From positions 1-6,273 of the forward strand of contig CAIKJM010000107.1 of the NCBI GenBank assembly GCA_903827735.1: a stretch of DNA of 6,273 nt, read 5' to 3'. A program made the position numbers and the translations under genes. Below are positions 1 to 5,288 of the stretch, in pieces. The notes under the pieces were generated by a model. That model worked only from the letters and a program-made list of their open reading frames with translations, searched no databases and was not told the origin of the DNA. How positions within the stretch are numbered: the stretch's first letter is position 1; the number at the start of each line of letters is the position of its first letter. Origin of the DNA: an uncultured Rhodanobacter sp. GTDB taxonomy: Bacteria > Pseudomonadota > Gammaproteobacteria > Xanthomonadales > Rhodanobacteraceae.

Positions 1-936
1 CGCGTGCTCGAACACGTTGGCGGTGATCAGCAACTCGTCCGGCTTGTGCCGCTCGATAAAGGCCTCGAGGCCCGCTTCCACCGTGTCGGCGTCGCCAATG
101 ACCGCGCAGGCCAGCGCGTGGTCGACGCCGTGGCGCTCCATCGGCGAGGCATACGACTCGATGTTGTCGATCGGCGGTGGAATAAGACCGGGTTTGCCGC
201 GACGCAGATTGATGAAGCTCTGCTGCTGGGTGGTGAACAGACGGCGCGCTTGCGCGTCGGTTTCGGCGGCCACCACGTTGACGCCGAGCATGGCGTAGGG
301 CTGCTGCAGCCGCGCCGACGGGCGAAAGTCGCGGCGATACAGTCCCAGCGCTTCGTCCATCGCGTCGGGGGCGAAATGCGAGGCGAAGGCGAACGGCAGG
401 CCAAGCCGCGCCGACAGCGTCGCGCTGAACAGGCTGGAACCCAGCAACCACACCGGCACGTCGAGCCCGGCGCCCGGTACGGCGCGCACCGGCTGGCCCG
501 GCTTCACCGGCTCGAAGTAACCCAGCAGCTCCATCACGTCGTGCGGAAACGCATCGGCGCTGTCGAAATAGCGGCGCAGCGCCTTAGCTGTGGGTTGATC
601 GGTACCCGGCGCGCGACCTAAACCAAGATCGATGCGCCCTGGATACAGCGACGCCAGCGTGCCGAACTGTTCGGCGACCTGCAGCGGGGCATGATTCGGC
701 AACATGATGCCGCCCGAGCCCACCCGAATTTTTGAGGTGCCGCCCGCTACGTAGCCGATCAGCACGGCCGTGGCCGCGCTGGCGATACCTACCATATTGT
801 GGTGTTCGGCCAGCCAGTAGCGGCGGTAGCCCAGGCGCTCGGCGTTCTGCGCCAGGTCCAGCGTGTTGCGGAAAGCCTGCGACGGGTCACTGCCTTCGGT
901 GACGGGCGCCAGGTCGAGGATCGAAAAAGGAATCAT
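1..936 (-). CDS. yhbW: LLM-class flavin-dependent oxidoreductase, MsnO8/YhbW-like (3' end outside window)
   Basis: Predicted cytoplasmic flavin-dependent monooxygenase of the bacterial luciferase-like family (TIM barrel, FMN-type). The physiological substrate of this subgroup is not established. The 312 residues present begin MIPFSILDLAPV and contain the subgroup hallmarks WLAEHHN (41-47), GSGGIMLPNHAPL (73-85), AEQFGTL (88-94), YPGRIDLGLGRAPGTD (98-113), VWLLGSS (162-168) and PFAFASHFAP (181-190). From memory these follow Escherichia coli YhbW nearly block for block. YhbW-type proteins are about 335 residues, so roughly 20 C-terminal residues lie beyond base 1. The ATG at 936-934 fits the family N-terminus and has GAGAA five bases upstream. 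It is divergent from the pseudouridine-synthase-like gene across 142 bp. Family assignment is firm; the symbol is by similarity only. Confidence 0.93.
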   Translation of the reverse strand, partial: MIPFSILDLAPVTEGSDPSQAFRNTLDLAQNAERLGYRRYWLAEHHNMVGIASAATAVLIGYVAGGTSKIRVGSGGIMLPNHAPLQVAEQFGTLASLYPGRIDLGLGRAPGTDQPTAKALRRYFDSADAFPHDVMELLGYFEPVKPGQPVRAVPGAGLDVPVWLLGSSLFSATLSARLGLPFAFASHFAPDAMDEALGLYRRDFRPSARLQQPYAMLGVNVVAAETDAQARRLFTTQQQSFINLRRGKPGLIPPPIDNIESYASPMERHGVDHALACAVIGDADTVEAGLEAFIERHKPDELLITANVFEHA

Positions 937-976
937 GGGAGTTCTCGCAGTAGCCATAGCGCATGATTTGGGGACG

Positions 977-994
977 GTTGCCGCGATTGGCAAC
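977..994. repeat. 18-bp inverted repeat in the divergent spacer
   Basis: GTTGCC (977-982) and GGCAAC (989-994) are a perfect 6-bp inverted pair around a 6-base centre. They sit 41 bp upstream of the yhbW-like start and 84 bp upstream of the pseudouridine-synthase-like start. The size and position would suit a dimeric regulator site. No regulator gene is adjacent and a short repeat like this can arise by chance, so an operator role is only a guess. Confidence 0.3.
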
Positions 995-1045
995 GGCTTT
1001 AGCCCTGACAGTGGGATATCGGCAGCCACCGCGGCTAACCCCGCC

Positions 1046-1051
1046 TACAAT
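1046..1051 (+). promoter_or_regulatory. possible -10 element for the pseudouridine-synthase-like gene
   Basis: TACAAT differs from the sigma-70 -10 consensus at one base. It lies 27 bases before the ATG at 1079, which would give a leader of about 20 nt. No convincing -35 hexamer is visible at 16-18 bp spacing, and the leader has no clear Shine-Dalgarno sequence. This is a weak call from sequence alone. Confidence 0.25.
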
Positions 1052-1078
1052 GGACGCATCCTTTTGTACGGCATCTCC

Positions 1079-1801
1079 ATGACTGAACCGGTTCGCCTCG
1101 CTAAACGCGTCGTTGCTCTTGCCCAATGCTCCCGGCGTGAGGCCGAGCAGTACATCGAGGGCGGCTGGGTGCGCGTCGATGGCGTGGTGGTGGAAACGCC
1201 GCAGTTCATGGTCGATGCGCAAACGGTGGAACTGGACCCCGGCGCTCAGCTAATCGCCACCGAACCGGCCACCCTCGTGCTGCACAAGCCGGCCGGTTAC
1301 GACGCCGGCAACGGTCCGAATCCGGCCAGCGCGCTGGTCGTGCCGGACACGCGATCCGCCGACGATGCCTCAGGCGTGCGCCCGCTGAAGCGTCACCTGC
1401 AGCGGCTGACCTCGCTGCTGCCGTTGCCGACCAACGCGACTGGCCTGATGATTTTCACTCAGGACTGGCGGGTGACGCGCAAGCTCACCGAAGACGTCGA
1501 TCGGGTCGAGCAAGAGTTTGTGGTGGACGTGAGCGGCGACATCATCGAGAACGGGCTGGCCCTGCTCAATCACGGCCTGCGTTTCAACAATTACGCCATG
1601 CCGCCGATCAAGGTCAGCTGGCAGAGCGAGCAGCGGCTGCGGTTTGCGTTCAAGGTGCTGCAGCCGACCCAGATCGAGCCGATGTGCCACGCGGTCGGGC
1701 TGCAGGTGCTAGCGATGAAGCGCCTGCGCGTCGGCCGCATTTCGCTGGCCAAATTGCCGCCCGGCCAGTGGCGATATCTGGCGCCGCACGAGCGTATCTA
1801 G
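1079..1801 (+). CDS. RsuA/RluF-type pseudouridine synthase homologue with degenerate active site (S4 domain protein)
   Basis: A 240-residue cytoplasmic protein with the architecture of RsuA/RluB/RluE/RluF rRNA pseudouridine synthases: an N-terminal S4 RNA-binding domain (about 5-50, with RLAKRVVALAQCSRREAEQYI and WVRVDG), then a synthase domain (about 64-235) containing LHKPAG (68-73), TGLMIFTQD (121-129) and a family-like tail RLRVGRISLAKLPPGQWRYL. Active enzymes carry GRLDxxTxGL. Aligning on the TGL here puts P115-L116-P117 where R-L-D is expected, so the catalytic Asp is Pro. The later RQIRRM-type motif reads TQIEPM (197-202). The protein is otherwise full length, so it is probably an RNA-binding or rRNA-associated protein without synthase activity. 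The start at 1079 is chosen because the S4 domain begins there; upstream in-frame codons overlap the divergent gene. A stem-loop follows the stop. Confidence 0.87.
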   Translation: MTEPVRLAKRVVALAQCSRREAEQYIEGGWVRVDGVVVETPQFMVDAQTVELDPGAQLIATEPATLVLHKPAGYDAGNGPNPASALVVPDTRSADDASGVRPLKRHLQRLTSLLPLPTNATGLMIFTQDWRVTRKLTEDVDRVEQEFVVDVSGDIIENGLALLNHGLRFNNYAMPPIKVSWQSEQRLRFAFKVLQPTQIEPMCHAVGLQVLAMKRLRVGRISLAKLPPGQWRYLAPHERI

Positions 1802-1813
1802 CGTAGACTTTCC

Positions 1814-1856
1814 GCACGCTGCAACGACGCTTTCGGACACCGAAACGCGTGCAGCG
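1814..1856 (+). terminator. stem-loop after the pseudouridine-synthase-like gene
   Basis: CGCTGCA (1817-1823) pairs with TGCAGCG (1850-1856), and inside it TTTCGG (1831-1836) pairs with CCGAAA (1840-1845) around a 3-base loop. An alternative outer pairing is GCACGC (1814-1819) with GCGTGC (1847-1852). It lies 12 bases after the stop and 46 bases before the next ATG. There is no following T-run, so it could be a U-tract-less terminator, an mRNA-stabilising end, or a leader structure of the downstream small gene. Confidence 0.45.
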
Positions 1857-1902
1857 ATGTCAGCAGTGCCGACCGTCCCACCACCACACCGCGGAGAGCA
1901 GC

Positions 1903-2007
1903 ATGAGCAAGGGTCTGGATTCGAAAAAGAGCGACAAGAAAAAACCGGAAAAAACCATGAAGGAAAAGAAGCTGGCCAAGCAGGAAAAGAAGAAGAACGC
2001 CAAGTAA
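1903..2007 (+). CDS. 34-residue lysine-rich microprotein
   Basis: A short reading frame with a good ribosome binding site: GGAG (1893-1896, within GGAGAG) lies six bases before the ATG. The product begins MSKGLDSKKSDKKKPEKT, has 15 lysines in 34 residues, no aromatic residue or cysteine, and no signal peptide or membrane segment. It should be very basic, cytoplasmic and largely disordered or a single charged helix. I recall similar unnamed MSKG-starting K-rich small proteins in other proteobacteria, but cannot search here. Nucleic-acid or ribosome binding would fit the charge but is inference. It is flanked by the stem-loops at 1814-1856 and 2026-2063, so it may form its own transcript. Function is unknown. 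Confidence 0.72.
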   Translation: MSKGLDSKKSDKKKPEKTMKEKKLAKQEKKKNAK

Positions 2008-2025
2008 TTGTTCCCGCTTCCTGAC

Positions 2026-2063
2026 GGTGGCTGCAGCGGTCCGCTTAAACTGCTGCAGCCACC
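2026..2063. terminator. 12-bp perfect stem-loop between convergent genes
   Basis: GGTGGCTGCAGC (2026-2037) and GCTGCAGCCACC (2052-2063) are perfectly complementary around a 14-base loop. This is the strongest hairpin in the window, 18 bases after the stop of the lysine-rich small gene. It lies in the 119-bp gap before the convergent DUF1993 gene, so it may serve both strands. There is no T-run on either side, so intrinsic termination is plausible but unproven. Confidence 0.6.
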
Positions 2064-2071
2064 CGGCTTAC

Positions 2072-2103
2072 ACGCGTCACGCGCAAGCCTTGGTACGACG
2101 CGT
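2072..2103. repeat. 7-bp inverted repeat downstream of the DUF1993 gene
   Basis: ACGCGTC (2072-2078) and GACGCGT (2097-2103) are perfectly complementary with an 18-base loop. They lie 23 bases beyond the DUF1993 stop codon on the minus strand, where a transcript end would be expected. The long loop and absent T-run make this a weak terminator candidate. Confidence 0.3.
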
Positions 2104-2126
2104 CTCTGTCGTTACCGTCTTTCGAC

Positions 2127-2636
2127 TCAGTACTCGCCCATGTAATCGCGCTTGCCGATCTCCAGGCCGTTGTGGCGCAAGATCGCGTACGCCGTGGTCA
2201 CGTGGAAGAAAAATTGCGGCAGACCATAGCTCAGTAGATAGTTCTGCCCGCTGAAATGACGCTCTTTCGGCGTACCCAGGAGGGTGACGACTTCGCGTTT
2301 GGCCGAGTCCTCGAACGAGGCTGGGCTCAGGCCATCGATAAAGCCAATCGTTTTTTCAATCAGGGCGTGCAGCCCGTCGAACGTCGGTTCGCCCTCTTCC
2401 ATCTTCGGAACCTCGACACCGGCCAGACGGGCCGAAACGCCACGCGCGAAATCGCAGGCGATCTGCACCTGCTTGGCCAGCGGAAACATGTCGGGGAACA
2501 GCCGCGCCTGGGTCAGCGCCACCGGCTCGATGCTCCTGGCCACCGCATGCTTGTGGGCTTTGGCGAGAATGGCGTCGAGCCCGCCGAGCATCTGGCGGAA
2601 GACGGGGACCGAACTGGTGTGCATGGCGTGCGACAT
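2127..2636 (-). CDS. DUF1993 domain-containing protein
   Basis: A 169-residue soluble protein matching the whole length of DUF1993 (Pfam PF09351). Recognisable blocks are SSVPVFRQMLGGLDAIL (8-24), ARLFPDMFPLAKQVQIACD (44-62), ARLAGVEVPKMEEGEPTF (69-86) and the C-terminal LPQFFFHVTTAYAILRHNG (139-157) followed by EIGKRDYMG. The family is uncharacterised, probably a helical bundle related to DinB-like proteins; no enzymatic role is known to me. No signal peptide is visible. The ATG at 2636-2634 is chosen because it has AGGA six bases upstream and gives the family N-terminus; in-frame codons further upstream, to 2738, look nothing like the family. It lies 71 bp downstream of the four-cysteine small gene on the same strand, so co-transcription is possible. 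Confidence 0.92.
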   Translation of the reverse strand: MSHAMHTSSVPVFRQMLGGLDAILAKAHKHAVARSIEPVALTQARLFPDMFPLAKQVQIACDFARGVSARLAGVEVPKMEEGEPTFDGLHALIEKTIGFIDGLSPASFEDSAKREVVTLLGTPKERHFSGQNYLLSYGLPQFFFHVTTAYAILRHNGLEIGKRDYMGEY

Positions 2637-2707
2637 GGAAAATCCTGAGATGCGGCGAAAGAGGTCGGCGCAGTGTAGTTCAGTGATACCCGCACCGCTG
2701 GCGCCTT

Positions 2708-2905
2708 CTACAGATTTTCCGCGTGCCGCGCATGCCACGCGGCGAGCGCCACCCGATAACGCTCGAGCGCCAACTCATAGGTATCGAACACGCAGGGCAC
2801 GCAGCCTTCGCCGCAGCAGTCCGCGGCATCCGGTTCGATCGGGCGCGTCGGCGGCGGATCGGCTGGTTTGGCCGCATGACTCGATGGTCGGTCAGTTTTC
2901 TGCAT
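2708..2905 (-). CDS. small oxidoreductase-like domain protein (four-cysteine motif)
   Basis: A 65-residue protein with a proline-rich N-terminal half (PADPPPTRPIEPDAAD, about 14-29), then DCCGEGCVPCVFDTYE (29-44) with Cys30, Cys31, Cys35 and Cys38, and a short helix ending near the C-terminus. The D-C-C-G-x-G-C-x-x-C-V-F/Y-D-x-Y pattern is that of the 'oxidoreductase-like' N-terminal family (Pfam PF09791), short proteins in proteobacteria that also occur as domains in eukaryotic proteins. The cysteines could bind a metal or do thiol chemistry; no activity is established. The ATG at 2905 is the only ATG between the upstream in-frame stop and the motif, but its ribosome binding site is poor. 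It is divergent from the chitinase gene and lies upstream of DUF1993 on the same strand. Confidence 0.85.
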   Translation of the reverse strand: MQKTDRPSSHAAKPADPPPTRPIEPDAADCCGEGCVPCVFDTYELALERYRVALAAWHARHAENL

Positions 2906-2907
2906 GA

Positions 2908-2918
2908 GTTGTCACAAC
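2908..2918. repeat. short palindrome next to the start of the four-cysteine gene
   Basis: GTTGT and ACAAC flank a single central C, two bases upstream of the ATG at 2905 on the minus strand. It would sit in the ribosome binding region of that gene, so a protein bound there, or mRNA structure, could affect expression. The repeat is short and may be chance. Confidence 0.2.
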
Positions 2919-3050
2919 GACCTTTTCTATCAGCGGCGCATCCGTGTGCCGGAGGCGGCGGCCGCGCTCGGCAGCGACAACGACGACATTATCCGGACTA
3001 GGTGTAGGCAAAGCCGGTAGCGGCTGCAAAGATAGCCGATCGTATCCAGC

Positions 3051-3054
3051 GGAA
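3051..3054 (+). promoter_or_regulatory. ribosome binding site deciding the chitinase start
   Basis: GGAA lies eight bases before the ATG at 3063 but only two before the ATG at 3057. Normal spacing therefore favours 3063, which shortens the signal peptide by two residues and does not alter the lipobox. Confidence 0.45.
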
Positions 3055-3062
3055 CGATGCTC

Positions 3063-4208
3063 ATGCCGATTGGCAGCAAACCAAAACGCAACGCGATTAG
3101 CCCAAGGCTGATCGTGACCCTAGTACTGCTTCTGTCTGGCTGCCGCAGCCTGCCTGTGCACGCGCTCGATGCCCCGGCGGCGCACTATCGCGTCGTGGGC
3201 TACGACGTCGACAAGGCCGGCGCGGATCAGGTCGACGTCGGCAAGATCGACACGCTTATCTTTGCCTTCGCCCGAGTCGCGAATGACGAGGTCGCGCTCG
3301 ATCCAAATGCGTCAACAAAACTGCATCAGCTGACGGCCTTGAAGGCGAAGCACCCGGCATTAAAGGTGGTGCTGTCGGTCGGAGGCTGGGGCGCGGGCGG
3401 CTTCTCCGAAGCGGCGAGCACACCGGCCAGCCGCCGGCGCTTCGCCGACAGTGCAACGAAGCTGCTGGTCAACAACGATGCCGACGGCCTCGACGTCGAC
3501 TGGGAATACCCTGGCCACTCCGAATCGGGCATCCATTCGAGCCCGCAGGACCGCGCCGACCTCACCGTGCTGCTGCAAGGCGTCCGCGCGGCGCTGGATG
3601 CCGCAGGCCAAAGCCACGAACGCCATTACACGCTGAGCATGGCCGTCGCCGATGGGCCGTTCGTCGACGGCATCGATATCGCCGCCATTGCGCCTTACCT
3701 CGACTGGTTCAATTTGATGACGTACGACTTCGTCAACTCGATGACGCCGACGACCGGACATCACAGCGGCCTGCATGCATCGGCGCTCGCACCTGCCGAT
3801 GCGCGCACCACCGACCGCGCGGTAAAGCAGTTTCTCACTGCGGGCGTGCCGCCGAGCAAGCTGCTTATCGGCGCCGCTTTCTACGGCCGCGAATTCGATG
3901 ACGTAAAGCCCGACCGCCACGGGCTTTACCAGGCCTATGGACATTACGGCAGCGAACATCCGTGGCCGCAGCTGCAGGCCGATTTCATCAATCGCCATGG
4001 CTTCGTGCGCTACTGGGATGCGCAGGCGCAAGCACCTTATCTGTGGAACGCCGCGACCCGCCAGTTCATCAGCTACGACGATCCTCAGTCCATCGCCGCC
4101 AAAGCTGCTTTCGTGAAAGCGCAGCATCTTGGCGGCATCATGTACTGGGAACAGAGCGAGGATCCGCAGAACGTCCTGCTGGACGCGATCTGGCGTGGCC
4201 TGCAGTGA
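3063..4208 (+). CDS. GH18 family chitinase, predicted lipoprotein
   Basis: Predicted endo-acting chitinase or chitooligosaccharide hydrolase of glycoside hydrolase family 18 (retaining, substrate-assisted). Numbering from the alternative ATG at 3057 (383 residues; 381 from 3063): a lipoprotein signal with hydrophobic IVTLVLLLSG then Cys29 in lipobox LSGC; SVGGW (107-111) on barrel strand 3; DGLDVDWE (143-150), the DxxDxDxE catalytic motif with acid Glu150; MTYD (221-224) for substrate N-acetyl positioning; GAAFYGR (272-278); and GGIMYWE (359-365) with the conserved Trp364. All key residues are intact. There is no carbohydrate-binding or fibronectin domain, so it is a minimal one-domain enzyme, probably anchored in the cell envelope. 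It faces the methyltransferase-like gene with a 9-bp gap between stop codons. Confidence 0.95.
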   Translation: MPIGSKPKRNAISPRLIVTLVLLLSGCRSLPVHALDAPAAHYRVVGYDVDKAGADQVDVGKIDTLIFAFARVANDEVALDPNASTKLHQLTALKAKHPALKVVLSVGGWGAGGFSEAASTPASRRRFADSATKLLVNNDADGLDVDWEYPGHSESGIHSSPQDRADLTVLLQGVRAALDAAGQSHERHYTLSMAVADGPFVDGIDIAAIAPYLDWFNLMTYDFVNSMTPTTGHHSGLHASALAPADARTTDRAVKQFLTAGVPPSKLLIGAAFYGREFDDVKPDRHGLYQAYGHYGSEHPWPQLQADFINRHGFVRYWDAQAQAPYLWNAATRQFISYDDPQSIAAKAAFVKAQHLGGIMYWEQSEDPQNVLLDAIWRGLQ

Positions 4209-4217
4209 TCGAGCGGC

Positions 4218-4991
4218 TTAGTGGGCCGGCTTGCGGAAGCGGTAGATGAACTGATCGGTGTGGCCGCGTATCGCCTTGTCGAACACCTTCAGCGTGTGGT
4301 TGTCCGCGGGATTACGCAGCGCGTCGCTCTCGCCGTCAAACACAAAGCCCGCCGCCTCGATCTGCTGCTTGACGATGGCCGGATCGATGCGGTGCAGCGT
4401 ATCGGTATCCTGCATGCCCGAACCGGTCGGCGCCACGTGGTCGATCACCACGAACAGGCCGCCCGGCTTCAGCGCATCGAACACCTGCTTGTTGAGCACC
4501 GCCGGATCGACCTTGCCCATGAACTTGTCCGGATAATCGTGATAGTTCTGCGAGGTGAATACGAGATCGACCGGTGCCGGTGAGCTCAGCTGGTTGGCCG
4601 GCTGCTGCAGCACGCTGACGTTGGCATAGTGCGGGTCGGCGGCAAACTTTTTCACCGCGGCCAGATCCTCGGCATCTTCCTTGACGTACTCGTTCGGCCA
4701 GATCGTATACACGTGCCCGCGCGGGCCGACGATGGCACTGAACACGCGGGTGAAATAGCCGCCGCCCGGGATCAGCTCCAGCACGCTCTGCCCCGGCTGG
4801 ACATGCGCGAATTCCATGATCGAACTGACCTTGCGACGCGCATCGTTGGCCTTGTCGGCATCGCGCGCAGGGTCACCGACACCTTTGGCCACTGTGGCAT
4901 AGATGGCTCCGGTATGAGCACCGGACGTCTGCGCCAGCGCGGCGCTCGGCAAGACAACGGCTATCAGGAGAGCTAGAAGGGTTGAGCGCAT
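4218..4991 (-). CDS. exported class I methyltransferase-fold protein (COG4798-like)
   Basis: A 257-residue protein with a clear signal peptide: MRSTLLALLIAVVLPSAALA then QTSG, cleavage predicted after Ala20. The mature part resembles SAM-dependent methyltransferases: VLELIPGGGYFTRVF (70-84) as glycine-rich motif I, VDLVFTSQNYHDY (141-153) as motif IV, LKPGGLFVVIDH (174-185), then HRIDPAIVKQQIEAAGF (200-216). The closing DNHTLKVFDKAIRG with TDQFIYRFRKP is typical of the 'predicted methyltransferase' group COG4798. SAM is not known to be available in the periplasm, so substrate and even activity are uncertain. The start at 4991 is chosen because it yields the signal peptide and has GGGA six bases upstream; the frame stays open upstream to 5156 without family resemblance. 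It converges with the chitinase gene. Confidence 0.9.
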   Translation of the reverse strand: MRSTLLALLIAVVLPSAALAQTSGAHTGAIYATVAKGVGDPARDADKANDARRKVSSIMEFAHVQPGQSVLELIPGGGYFTRVFSAIVGPRGHVYTIWPNEYVKEDAEDLAAVKKFAADPHYANVSVLQQPANQLSSPAPVDLVFTSQNYHDYPDKFMGKVDPAVLNKQVFDALKPGGLFVVIDHVAPTGSGMQDTDTLHRIDPAIVKQQIEAAGFVFDGESDALRNPADNHTLKVFDKAIRGHTDQFIYRFRKPAH

Positions 4992-5288
4992 AAGTAATCC
5001 CGCAATCAGCAAAGGTCCCGTCATTGTGCCCCCAAAGAGATTGGCCCGCACAAGCGCAACCGGAAAAACCGCTCGTTTCGAATTCGAAGCTGTCTGTTCC
5101 AGCACTGGAATCATCGGCAGTTCATCAGTGATCTCATGGCGTGCCATTGATGGCAATTGCTTATTGCCGAAAAGCGATATTCAATGGCATAGCGATCTCA
5201 ATATTCGACCGACAGCATTTTCAGGCGATATCGGCTGTCGCTTGCGAGTAAGAAAGTGCAGTACCTGAAGCGCTTATAGGGGAACGGA
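4992..5288. other. 297-bp AT-richer divergent intergenic region with clustered inverted repeats
   Basis: No convincing gene lies here. The base composition falls (24/60 G+C at 5161-5220). Perfect inverted repeats include TTCGAATTCGAA (5077-5088), TTCCAG/CTGGAA (5097-5110), ATGGC/GCCAT (5136-5147), TGCCAT/ATGGCA (5142-5155), GGCAAT/ATTGCC (5152-5168) and CGACAGC/GCTGTCG (5210-5240). AGCGAT also occurs as a direct repeat 18 bp apart (5173 and 5191). The promoters of both flanking genes must be here; one weak plus-strand candidate is TTGCTT (5157-5162) with TTCAAT (5180-5185) at 17-bp spacing. No confident promoter can be named. Confidence 0.6.
5278..5283 (+). promoter_or_regulatory. ribosome binding site of the ChaN/EreA-like gene
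   Basis: AGGGGA lies five bases before the ATG at 5289 and eight before the adjacent in-frame ATG at 5292. Either could be used and the products differ by one methionine. Confidence 0.6.

Noticed and set aside
4..621. Plus-strand open frame
   Set aside because: Antisense to the well-supported YhbW-like coding sequence; composition is a typical GC-rich shadow frame.
863..1078. In-frame upstream extension of the pseudouridine-synthase-like gene
   Set aside because: It overlaps the start of the divergent yhbW-like gene and its 72 residues match no part of the S4/pseudouridine synthase family; the S4 domain starts right after the ATG at 1079.
2284..2907. 207-codon plus-strand open frame
   Set aside because: Antisense across DUF1993 and the four-cysteine gene, both with recognisable family motifs; the translation has no domain-like pattern.
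2904..3020. 38-codon plus-strand frame starting MSCHNDLFYQRR
   Set aside because: Its start overlaps the divergent four-cysteine start codon, it has no ribosome binding site and no family resemblance; not enough to call a gene.
3360..4127. 255-codon minus-strand open frame
   Set aside because: Antisense to the GH18 catalytic core, Arg/Val-rich low-information translation, as expected for a shadow frame in GC-rich DNA.
4992..5156. N-terminal extension of the exported methyltransferase-like protein
   Set aside because: It would bury the signal peptide internally; the ATG at 4991 has a suitable GGGA site and gives a standard signal sequence.
5097..5240. Repeat cluster considered as a CRISPR array, IS end or attachment site
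   Set aside because: The repeats are short, different from each other and unevenly spaced, with no transposase, integrase or cas gene and no target-site duplication seen.
5026..5268. 80-codon plus-strand frame from a GTG
   Set aside because: No ribosome binding site, no recognisable motif, and it spans the repeat-rich divergent spacer.
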